Origin: Peterkaempfera griseoplana
GTDB lineage: Bacteria > Actinomycetota > Actinomycetes > Streptomycetales > Streptomycetaceae
Reading direction: 5' to 3'
Assembly (NCBI RefSeq): GCF_001418575.1
Contig: NZ_LIQR01000016.1
Coordinates: forward strand, 1 to 35,518
DNA: 35,518 nt
Part shown: positions 8,253 to 15,396 of the stretch, in pieces
Layout of the letters: the number at the start of each line of letters is the position of its first letter
How positions within the stretch are numbered: position 1 is the stretch's first letter
Made by a program: the position numbers and the translations under genes
Notes under the pieces: model-generated
The model's input: the letters and a program-made list of their open reading frames with translations, nothing else
Told to the model about the DNA's origin: nothing
Databases searched by the model: none

Positions 8253-9086
8253 ATGGCACGGCAGGAACTGGCCCGTTACCTGCGGGAGCGCCGCACGGCC
8301 CTGCGCCCCGACGAGCTCGGCCTGCCCGTCGGCACCCCGCGCCGCACCCCTGGCCTGCGTCGGGAGGAGGTGGCGGAGCTGGCCCACATGTCCGTCGACT
8401 ACTACGTCCGGCTGGAGCAGGCCCGCGGCCCCCGTCCGTCGCCGCGCATCCTGGACGCCCTGGCCCAGGCCCTCCGTCTGGCGCCCGCCGAACGCAGCCA
8501 CCTGTTCCGCCTCGCCGGGACGAGCGCGCCGCCGCCCACCGCGGGCGCGGTCGGGCGCGTCAGCCCTCATGTGTCCCGCATGCTGCAGCGTCTGCCGGAG
8601 ACCGGCGCGATCGTCACCGACGCGGCCTACGGCGTCATCGCCTGCAACCCGCTGGCCCGTGCCCTGCTGGGCGACGACCTCGGCCTGCGGAGGGCGAACC
8701 TGGCCCGGCGCCGGTTCCTCGGCGACGGCGGGATGTACGAGAGCTCCAGCGCCGAGGAGTTCGGGCACATCGTGGTGGCCCGCCTGCGCCGGGCCGCCGA
8801 CCGCTACCCGCACGACCCGCAGCTCGCCGCCCTGCTGGGCGAACTGCGGACCGGCAGCGAGGAGTTCCGCCGGCTCTGGGAGACCCGGCCGGTCCACGCC
8901 CCCGGTCACCGCATCAAGACCCTCGACCATCCGACGGCGGGCAGGCTCCGGCTGAACTGCGACGTCCTCCTGGTCCCCGAGGACGACCAGGAAGTCGTGC
9001 TGATCACGGCCGACCCCGGATCCCCCGAGGCCCGGACCCTGCGCCGGCTGGCCTCGACGGCCCCGTACTCCGGTCTGGCTCCGTGA
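8253..9086 (+). CDS. XRE-family regulator with MmyB-like ligand domain
   Basis: 277 residues. The N-terminal XRE helix-turn-helix (about 1-75) starts ELARYLRERRTALRP, has TPGLRREEVAELAHMSVDYY and VRLEQARGPRPSP. The remainder is the PAS-like MmyB ligand-binding domain: VTDAAYGVIACNPLARALLG, ENLARRRF-type segment (ANLARRRFLGD), and LDHPTAGRLRLNCDVLLVPE. In the family this domain binds fatty-acid-like ligands in at least some members. These regulators are abundant in Streptomyces and usually sit back to back with an oxidoreductase, as here. The start at 8253 has a strong GGGGGAGGAG site. It probably controls the SDR gene and itself. A paralogue lies at 32.8 kb. Confidence 0.92.
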   Translation: MARQELARYLRERRTALRPDELGLPVGTPRRTPGLRREEVAELAHMSVDYYVRLEQARGPRPSPRILDALAQALRLAPAERSHLFRLAGTSAPPPTAGAVGRVSPHVSRMLQRLPETGAIVTDAAYGVIACNPLARALLGDDLGLRRANLARRRFLGDGGMYESSSAEEFGHIVVARLRRAADRYPHDPQLAALLGELRTGSEEFRRLWETRPVHAPGHRIKTLDHPTAGRLRLNCDVLLVPEDDQEVVLITADPGSPEARTLRRLASTAPYSGLAP

Positions 9087-9094
9087 CGGGTGCG

Positions 9095-9110
9095 GCTCCC
9101 TGGGGGGAGC
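9095..9110 (+). terminator. Hairpin after XRE regulator
   Basis: GCTCCC-TGGG-GGGAGC starts 9 bases after the stop codon. The stem is 6 bp with a 4-nt loop and no T-run. Confidence 0.4.
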
Positions 9111-9551
9111 GGTGAGCCGGACGGACCACGTGCGGCACCCCGGCGGACAGCGCGCCGGACGAGGTCGCCATCGCGTCCTACCACCCGGCGGATCCGCAGA
9201 GCGCCGCCCACGTCGAGGAGCCGTGCGGTGACGTCCGGCCGGCCACCCGCCCCCGGACGGCGCGGGCCGGACGGCCGCTGACCGGGGCAGGTCCGCAAGG
9301 CCCCCGCTCGACCCGTCCGGCGGTCCCGTGGCGACCGCGGATGCCGTGCACAGCGGCGGGCGAGGTCCTGATCTGCCGCACCCCCGGCCGTTTCCGCGCC
9401 CCGCCCCGGCGGGGTTCCGTCATAGCCTCGACATTGCTGACAGAGTCGACGGTCCTCATCGCGGCGGACCGCCTTCGCCGGGGCGGCAGGTCCGACGGCC
9501 CCGTCCCCGACGGTCTTTTTTGAATTTCGAAGAGGAAAGAAGGTCGGCGCT
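9111..9551. other. 441-bp intergenic stretch before the E1 gene
   Basis: No gene is supported. The segment around 9145-9220 reads with coding-like bias in one forward frame but has no start or recognisable family. The final 40 bases are AT-richer, with a T6 run at about 9516-9521, and include the purine-rich ribosome site GAGGAAAGAAGG before the GTG at 9552. Confidence 0.5.
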
Positions 9552-12296
9552 GTGACGTCACCATCAAGCAGCGTTTCCTCGGCCGCACGCCCCCAGGAAT
9601 TCGGCATCAACGAGTGGCTCGTGGACGAGATACGGGAACGCTATCTGAGCGATCCCGGCTCCGTCGACGTGACCTGGCGGGAGTACTTCCGAGCGTCCGC
9701 GGCGACAGACGAGGCCAGGCCTGACGGCGCCGGGGCGGCAGCAGACCGGGAAAGCGCCGACTTCGTGGCCAAGGCGGTCCGGGTCGCGGCCCTGATCCAC
9801 TCGTACCGGGTCCGCGGGCACCTGGCGGCCGACACCGATCCCCTCCGTACGGCGCCGGCCTCCGGCCACCCCGACCTGGAGCCTTCCGGGCACGGCCTCG
9901 ACGCTGCGGACGCCGCACGGCAGTTTCCCGTCGACGGCTTCGCCGGCCGCCGGACCATGACACTGCGCGACGTCGTCCAGACGCTTCGCGACTCCTACTG
10001 CGGCACCACGGGCATCGAGTACATGCACATCCAGAATCCGGCGGAACGGCTCTGGATACAGCAGCGCGCCGAGGGGCGGCAGCCGCGGCCCGGACGCCCC
10101 GAGCAGCTGGGGATTCTGCGCCGGCTGGGCGCGGCAGAGGCATTCGAGACATTCCTGCACACCAAGTACGTGGGGCAGAAGCGGTACTCGCTGGAAGGCG
10201 GGGAGTCAGCGATCATCCTGCTGGACGCGCTGCTCGCACCCGCCGCACGCCTGGGCATGCGCGAGGTGGTCATCGGGATGGCGCACCGCGGCAGACTGAA
10301 CGTCCTCGCCAATATCGTGGGAAAGCCCTACGCCCAGATCTTCGGGGAATTCGAGGACGCGGTGGACATCCGGTCCTCGCAGGGTTCGGGCGACGTCAAG
10401 TACCACCTGGGGGCCGCCGGCACCTTCCACACCGCGGACGGTCACACCATCGCGGTCTCCGTGGTCGCCAACCCGTCGCATCTGGAGATCGTGGGCCCGG
10501 TGGCGCAGGGGGTCGTGCGGGGGCGGCAGGAACGCGCTGAGGGCGACCGGGAGGCATTCTCCGTGCTGCCCGTCGTGATCCACGGCGATGCCGCCTTCGC
10601 GGGGCAGGGCGTGGTCGCCGAGACGCTGAACATGTCACAGCTGCCCGGCTATCGCACCGGCGGCACCGTCCACGTGATCATCAACAACCAGCTGGGGTTC
10701 ACCACCGCCCCCGCCGGGGGCCGGTCGAGTGTGTACGCGACCGACGTCGCGCGGACCGTGGAGGCGCCGATCCTCCATGTCAACGGGGACGACCCCGAGG
10801 CGGTCGTCCGGGCGGCCCGGTGGGCCTTCGACTACCGGCAGGCCTTCCACAAGGACGTCGTGGTCGAGCTGGTCTGCTACCGGCGCCACGGGCACAGCGA
10901 GGTCGACGACCCGTCCATCACCCAGCCGGGCATGTACGACCGTATCGCCGCGAGGCCCTCCGTACGGAAGCTGTACGCGCAGTCGCTGCAGGACGCCGGC
11001 GTCATCGGCGAGCAGGAGATCGAACAGGCCCGGCAGATCTACCGGGCCGAACTCGAACGGGCCTTCGCCGAGACCAGCGGGACCCGGTCGGCCGACCGGA
11101 AGTCGTCTTGGCCGGACACCGGGGCGGACCGCCCGGCCCGCCGTGCCGCCACCGCGGTCGGCGAGGAGGCGCTGCGGCTCGTCCTGGGCACCCAGACCGA
11201 CCTGCCCCCGGGCTTCACCCCGCATCCGCGCGTGCTCCCGCAGCTGCGGCGACGGGCGGCCATGCTGGACGCGGGCAACGTCGACTGGGCCACTGCGGAA
11301 GCCCTCGCGATCGGATCGCTGCTTCTGGACGGAGTGCCGGTGCGACTGGCCGGCCAGGACTCCCGCCGGGGCACCTTCGGCCAGCGGCACGCCGTCCTCA
11401 CCGACCGCCGCACGGGCCGGGAGCACACGCCACTGAACTCGCTCGGCCCGGGGGCGGCGCGCTTCGCTCCGTACGACTCGCTGCTGTCCGAACTGGCCGC
11501 GCTGGCATTCGAGTACGGCTACTCACTGGCCCGGCCGGACGCGCTGGTGCTGTGGGAGGCGCAGTTCGGTGACTTCGCCAACGGCGCCCAGACGGTCATC
11601 GACGAGTACATCTCCGCTTCGGAGCAGAAGTGGGGGCAGCGGTCCGGTCTGGCGCTGCTGCTGCCGCACGGCCTGGAAGGACAGGGGCCCGACCACTCCT
11701 CCGCCCGCATGGAGCGTTTCCTGCAACTGTGCGCGGACGACAACATGACCGTCGCCAGCCCCTCCGTGCCGGGCAACTACTTCCATCTGCTCAGGGGGCA
11801 GGGCCTCGAGGTGCGGCGCAGGCCGCTGGTGGTCTTCACTCCCAAGTCCATGCTGCGGTTGAAGGCGGCGACCTCCGGGCTGGAGGAGTTCACCAGCGGT
11901 TCCTTCCGCCCGGTGATCCCCGACCGCACACAGGACCCCGCCCGGATCGAGCGCGTGCTGCTCTGCTCGGGCAAGGTCTTCTACGACCTGGACGCCCAGC
12001 GGCAGCAGTCGGGAGACGACCGGACCGCCATCGTCCGGCTGGAGCGGCTGTATCCGTTCCCCGCCGCGGAACTGCAGGCGGAACTGTCCAGGTACCCGCA
12101 GGGCGTCGAGGTGCGCTGGGTCCAGGAGGAACCGGCCAACCAGGGCGCCTGGACCTTCGTCGGACCTCGTGTCGACCGCCTGCTCCCCGGCCCTGCGGCC
12201 TGTGTGAGCCGGCCTGCCGCCTCCGCTCCGGCCGTCGGGTCCGCCAGCCGTCACGCCGCCGAGCAGCAGGAGGTTCTGCGCCGGGCCTTCGCCTGA
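9552..12296 (+). CDS. 2-oxoglutarate dehydrogenase E1 component, standalone (lacks the actinobacterial E2 domain)
   Basis: 914 residues. The thiamine-diphosphate enzyme decarboxylates 2-oxoglutarate for the TCA cycle. Visible in order: the short N-terminal docking segment (NEWLVDEIRERYLSDPGSV then DVTWREYF, about 20-47), the E1 start (VAALIHSYRVRGHLAADTDP), GMAHRGRLNVLAN (His245), the ThDP/Mg segment HGDAAFAGQGVVAETLNMSQ (Asp346), VIINNQLGFTT, CYRRHGHSEVDDPS, the transketolase-like pyrimidine domain (GQDSRRGTFGQRHAVL), and the C-terminal SGKVFYDL and LERLYPFP. The main actinobacterial enzyme (Kgd/OdhA) has about 1,230-1,270 residues because a succinyltransferase domain lies between the docking segment and E1. 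Here that domain is missing and the parts are joined by a linker of about 25 residues. No sucB or lpd is adjacent. It is therefore likely a paralogue, perhaps a 2-oxo acid decarboxylase or carboligase, or an E1 that works with another E2. GTG start with a good ribosome site. Confidence 0.9.
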   Translation: MTSPSSSVSSAARPQEFGINEWLVDEIRERYLSDPGSVDVTWREYFRASAATDEARPDGAGAAADRESADFVAKAVRVAALIHSYRVRGHLAADTDPLRTAPASGHPDLEPSGHGLDAADAARQFPVDGFAGRRTMTLRDVVQTLRDSYCGTTGIEYMHIQNPAERLWIQQRAEGRQPRPGRPEQLGILRRLGAAEAFETFLHTKYVGQKRYSLEGGESAIILLDALLAPAARLGMREVVIGMAHRGRLNVLANIVGKPYAQIFGEFEDAVDIRSSQGSGDVKYHLGAAGTFHTADGHTIAVSVVANPSHLEIVGPVAQGVVRGRQERAEGDREAFSVLPVVIHGDAAFAGQGVVAETLNMSQLPGYRTGGTVHVIINNQLGFTTAPAGGRSSVYATDVARTVEAPILHVNGDDPEAVVRAARWAFDYRQAFHKDVVVELVCYRRHGHSEVDDPSITQPGMYDRIAARPSVRKLYAQSLQDAGVIGEQEIEQARQIYRAELERAFAETSGTRSADRKSSWPDTGADRPARRAATAVGEEALRLVLGTQTDLPPGFTPHPRVLPQLRRRAAMLDAGNVDWATAEALAIGSLLLDGVPVRLAGQDSRRGTFGQRHAVLTDRRTGREHTPLNSLGPGAARFAPYDSLLSELAALAFEYGYSLARPDALVLWEAQFGDFANGAQTVIDEYISASEQKWGQRSGLALLLPHGLEGQGPDHSSARMERFLQLCADDNMTVASPSVPGNYFHLLRGQGLEVRRRPLVVFTPKSMLRLKAATSGLEEFTSGSFRPVIPDRTQDPARIERVLLCSGKVFYDLDAQRQQSGDDRTAIVRLERLYPFPAAELQAELSRYPQGVEVRWVQEEPANQGAWTFVGPRVDRLLPGPAACVSRPAASAPAVGSASRHAAEQQEVLRRAFA

Positions 12297-12337
12297 GGGC
12301 GCCGCCGAGGCCTGAAACCCGAGGCCTGGGCGGCCGG

Positions 12338-12361
12338 CGACCGGACACAACCGGCCGGTCG
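12338..12361 (+). terminator. Possible terminator after E1 gene
   Basis: CGACCGG (12338-12344) and CCGGTCG (12355-12361) form a 7-bp stem with a 10-nt loop, 42 bases past the stop. It lies between convergent genes. In DNA this GC-rich such stems arise often, so support is modest. Confidence 0.3.
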
Positions 12362-12523
12362 GCCGGGTGCCGCCGCCCACGACAGCGCACCGCATGCATG
12401 GTTGCCACGGGCGGCCCGGATTCGTCCGGGCCGCCCGCAGGCGTTGCGCCGCTGGCCCGGACCGGGCTTCCGCCGCGCGGCCGCTGAGCGGTGCCGGAGC
12501 GGCGGTCGGGGTACGGCCTGGAC

Positions 12524-12988
12524 TCAGCGGGCCGCGGGGTCGTCCGGCGCGCCGATCCCGGCGAGAGCGTTGAGCCAGGCGATCTGCCGTCCCATGCCGC
12601 CGGTGCCCTGCAGCGGGTTGAGGGCGTGCGGCCACACCTTTCGCGCGAGGGCGGTGTGCCGGGCGCCGGCCAGCACGACGACCGGATCGAGTTCGAGCAC
12701 GCCGCGCTGCCGGGCCTGCTGCCGGAGCCGCTCGGCGGTGACGCTGCCGACGCCGTCGAGGGCGGTGTCATAGGGCTCGATGACGTCGTCGAGGGCGACC
12801 AGGCCGTGGAAGGAGGAGAGGATCAACAGGTGGTCGGGGCGCAGCCCCTGGGCCGCCCTGCGGCAGGCACGGTGGTACGGACCGGTGTACAGGTCCGCCG
12901 CTCGCGCCCGGTGGCCGAGTTTGCGGCTGCCGCAGGTGATGAGGACGAGTTCCGGCGACTGGAGCGCGGAACGGTCGGTGGCGGTCAT
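12524..12988 (-). CDS. DUF6884-like protein
   Basis: 154 residues. The sequence has LVLITCGSRKLGHRARAADL followed by YTGPYHRACRRAA, then LLILSSFHGLVALDDVIEPY, and ends with GMGRQIAWLNALAG. The CGxxK strand start, YTGxxF/Y-like segment and SAxHGLV motif are those of the DUF6884 proteins (distantly like YaaA or nucleotide-processing folds). The biochemical role is not known. The ATG at 12988 has a GGAGGG ribosome site; an upstream extension to 13168 lacks family similarity. It is convergent with the E1 gene and diverges from the TDT transporter over 481 bp, with no obvious functional tie to either. A housekeeping or phage-derived nucleotide role would be speculation. Confidence 0.7.
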   Translation of the reverse strand: MTATDRSALQSPELVLITCGSRKLGHRARAADLYTGPYHRACRRAAQGLRPDHLLILSSFHGLVALDDVIEPYDTALDGVGSVTAERLRQQARQRGVLELDPVVVLAGARHTALARKVWPHALNPLQGTGGMGRQIAWLNALAGIGAPDDPAAR

Positions 12989-13469
12989 CGTATGGCCCTC
13001 CGTGGGTGCACCGGCCGGCGGGCCCGGCAGGGTGCCTCGTCGGTGTGGTTCCTGGATCCCGGGCCGCCCGTGCGGCCGGTACCGTCCGTGGCCTTCCCCG
13101 GCGGCACCGTCGAGCCCATCACCGATTGCGCCGCAGGACAGCCGCCGGGACGGTCGCACGGCCCTCACATCGGGACACCGCTGCGCCCGCCCGTGGCCGG
13201 ACCGCCATGGGGTCCGGCAGCGGGCGGGGGCGTGCCGGTGTCCCCGGCCGCTCTTGCCGCTCGGGACAGGCGCTGCCCGTCATGTCCCGATCTGAGGGCG
13301 CCCTGGCACGTGAGGTGGTGTGGCGGGAGTGGTGTGCCGCCATAGCGTCGTACCGCCAACGGGCCGACGGTCACGGCCGCCGCCCGGGAGCTGCCGGGGT
13401 GGGTGCCGGGCGGTCGGCCGATCGCCGAACGGCGGTTTCCCGAGAACAGGAAAGTAGGCGTTCCACGCC
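12989..13469. other. 481-bp divergent intergenic region with an inverted repeat
   Basis: No gene is supported. TCGGGACA (13261-13268) and TGTCCCGA (13283-13290) form a perfect 8-bp inverted repeat with a 14-bp spacer, 180 bp before the transporter start. A further copy of TCGGGACA lies at 13170-13177. These may be regulator half-sites. The ribosome site for the transporter (AGTAGG, 13453-13458) closes the region. Confidence 0.45.
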
Positions 13470-14651
13470 GTGACTCCCCACTCCCCCGGCGCCCCGACGG
13501 TCCCCTCCAGGGACTCGGGCGCGAGGCATTCCGCCGCTGCCCGTGTCCCGCGGCCCGGAGCGGGCGGAAGGACGCGTCCGCCGCTGGGCCCCAGCTGGTT
13601 CGCGGCCGTGATGGGCACCGGTATCGTCGCCGACGCGGCCGTCACCCTGCCGAGGACCTTTCCCGGACTGCGCGACGCCGCCACGGCGGTCTGGCTGGGG
13701 GCCGCGCTGCTGCTGGTCCTGCTCACGGTCGGCTATGTCCGGCAGCGGGCGCTGCGGGTGCACGCCGGTGATCCGGCGCTGGTCCAGTTCTTCGGGGCAC
13801 CGCCGATGGCGCTGCTGACGGTGGGCGCCGGGGCGCTGCTGCTCGGCCGGCGCGTGATCGGGGCGCGGGCGGCGCTGGATGTGGACTGGGTGCTGTGGTC
13901 GCTCGGCACCGTGCTGGGACTCGCCACTGCCTGCACGGTGCCGTACCTGATGGTCACTCGGCACCGCTTCGCGCCCGACGCGGCGTTCGGCGGCTGGCTG
14001 ATGCCGGTGGTACCTCCGATGGTCTCGGCGGCCACCGGCGCGCTGCTCGTTCCGCATGTACCGGCCGGACAGCTGCGGCTGGCGCTGCTGCAGGGCTGCT
14101 ATGCGATGCTCGGGCTCGGTCTGGTGGCGGTCCTGCTGGTGCTCGCCATGGTCTACAGCCGCCTGGTGCACCATGAGGCGCCCACCGGTGCGGTGGTGCC
14201 CACGGTGTGGATCGGCGTGGGCGCACTGGGCCAGGCGGTGACGGCGCTGGGTGCGCTGGCCACGGCCGCACCCGGCACGCTGCCCGCGCCGTACACCCGG
14301 GGCGCCGCCGTCGTGGCGCTGCTGGGCGGGCTCGGTGTGTGGGGCTTCGCCATGCTGTGGCTGGTGCTGGCGACGGCGCTCACCGTGCGGGAGGTCCGGT
14401 CCGGACTCCCCTTCGCGCCGACCTGGTGGTCGTTCATCTTCCCCCTCGGCGCCTGTGTCACCGGCACCAGCGCCCTGGCTGCCCGTACGGGCTCGCAGCT
14501 GTTCGTCTGGATCGCCGTCGCCCTCTACACGCTGCTCGTCGCCGCCTGGGTGGTGGTGGCCTGGCGCTCACTGTGTCACGCCGTCGGGCGCCCGGACCGG
14601 CGGGAGGCCCCACGGGAACCCGGCGGCGCGCCGGCGCCTCCTGGGCGGTGA
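13470..14651 (+). CDS. TDT-family transporter (TehA/SLAC1-like)
   Basis: 393 residues with about ten predicted membrane helices after a 40-residue basic, proline-rich cytoplasmic N-terminus. Family features: GPSWFAAVMGTGIVADA in helix 1, GWLMPVVPPMVSAATGALL in the middle, and FAPTWWSFIFPLGACVTGTS near helix 9. TDT proteins form trimeric anion channels or export tellurite, sulfite, C4-dicarboxylates or malate. The conserved pore Phe of TehA/SLAC1 cannot be assigned without alignment. The GTG at 13470 is the only start with a nearby ribosome site. The gene is followed after 152 bp by a winged-helix regulator on the same strand. Substrate is unknown; sulfite or dicarboxylate export is a family guess. 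Confidence 0.85.
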   Translation: MTPHSPGAPTVPSRDSGARHSAAARVPRPGAGGRTRPPLGPSWFAAVMGTGIVADAAVTLPRTFPGLRDAATAVWLGAALLLVLLTVGYVRQRALRVHAGDPALVQFFGAPPMALLTVGAGALLLGRRVIGARAALDVDWVLWSLGTVLGLATACTVPYLMVTRHRFAPDAAFGGWLMPVVPPMVSAATGALLVPHVPAGQLRLALLQGCYAMLGLGLVAVLLVLAMVYSRLVHHEAPTGAVVPTVWIGVGALGQAVTALGALATAAPGTLPAPYTRGAAVVALLGGLGVWGFAMLWLVLATALTVREVRSGLPFAPTWWSFIFPLGACVTGTSALAARTGSQLFVWIAVALYTLLVAAWVVVAWRSLCHAVGRPDRREAPREPGGAPAPPGR

Positions 14652-14803
14652 GACGGCGCCGTCCGAAGCGGGCGCCGACGGGGCGGCCGGGGGGCGTGGA
14701 ACGTCCGGGCCAGGTTCAGTGGCATGACCATGCCTGTCGGGTCTATTCACGAAAAGATCTGCGTGTATTGTATTTCCGGAATCTCGACCCGAGGGGAGAA
14801 GGC

Positions 14804-15277
14804 ATGAGCACCGCGGAGACGCGATCGGTCTGGACGTTCCTGACGAACCACGCGCGGGTGCTCGCCTTCATCGCCAAGGAGCCCGGCATCCGGTTGCGGG
14901 ATCTCGCCGTGGCGTGCCAGGTGACGGAGCGCACCGTGCAGGGCATCGTCGCCGACCTGGAGGCCGAGGGCTATCTGGTCCGCATCCGCGAGGGGCGGCG
15001 CAACCGGTACGAGGTCATCTACGGCCGGCCGCTGCGGCACCCGGCCGACGCGGGGCACGACGTGGACGGCCTGCTCGCCCTCTTCCTGGCACGTCCCAGC
15101 TCCGACGAGCCGGGGACGGGCGAACCCGGGACGGGCGACCGCGGAACCGACGAACCCCGAACCGACGAACCCCGAACCGACGACCCCGGAACGGACGAAG
15201 CCGGAACGGGCGACCGCAGAACCGACGAACCCGGAACGGACGAACGCGAAGCGGCCGTCCTTCCCGAGCCCGTGTAG
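14804..15277 (+). CDS. Small winged-helix regulator with pentapeptide-repeat tail
   Basis: 157 residues. Residues 1-80 form a winged helix: SVWTFLTNHARVLAFIAKEP, GIRLRDLAVACQVTERTVQG as helix-turn-helix, and EGYLVRIREGRRNRYEVIYG as the wing, as in MarR-like and IclR-like small regulators. From residue 101 on, the protein is a low-complexity acidic tail of ten units with consensus DEPGT, coded by exact 15-bp tandem repeats. The tail is likely disordered. No ligand domain is present. The ATG has a GAGGGGAGAAGG ribosome site. A candidate promoter is TTCACG (14746-14751) with TGTATT (14769-14774). It is 119 bp before the giant histidine kinase gene in the same direction and may be its local regulator. 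Target unknown. Confidence 0.8.
   Translation: MSTAETRSVWTFLTNHARVLAFIAKEPGIRLRDLAVACQVTERTVQGIVADLEAEGYLVRIREGRRNRYEVIYGRPLRHPADAGHDVDGLLALFLARPSSDEPGTGEPGTGDRGTDEPRTDEPRTDDPGTDEAGTGDRRTDEPGTDEREAAVLPEPV
15104..15253 (+). repeat. Coding minisatellite, ten 15-bp units
   Basis: Ten in-frame 15-bp units encode DEPGT, GEPGT, GDRGT, DEPRT, DEPRT, DDPGT, DEAGT, GDRRT, DEPGT and DEREA. Units four and five are nearly identical in DNA. Because the unit is a multiple of three, copy number can change without breaking the gene. Confidence 0.9.
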
Positions 15278-15358
15278 GGGCTGACGCGCGGCGTACCTGA
15301 GGCCTCTGGAGCGAACGGGCCCGCCATGCAGGTATGCCCGCAGCCGGCGACAGACGTC

Positions 15359-15379
15359 GATTCGACCATTGCCCGAATC
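15359..15379. promoter_or_regulatory. Inverted repeat just before kinase ribosome site
   Basis: GATTCG (15359-15364) and CGAATC (15374-15379) have a 9-bp spacer and end two bases before the GGGGGAGGAG ribosome site of the kinase gene. It could be an operator or a leader hairpin that limits ribosome access. Confidence 0.4.
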
Positions 15380-15396
15380 TGGGGGAGGAGTACACG

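Noticed and set aside
9145-9220. Short coding-like segment before the E1 gene
   Set aside because: No start codon with ribosome site and no recognisable family; too short to separate from background coding bias.
14746-14774. Firm promoter call for the winged-helix gene
   Set aside because: TTCACG and TGTATT with a 17-bp spacer match the consensus only in part; mentioned in the gene entry but not listed as a separate feature.
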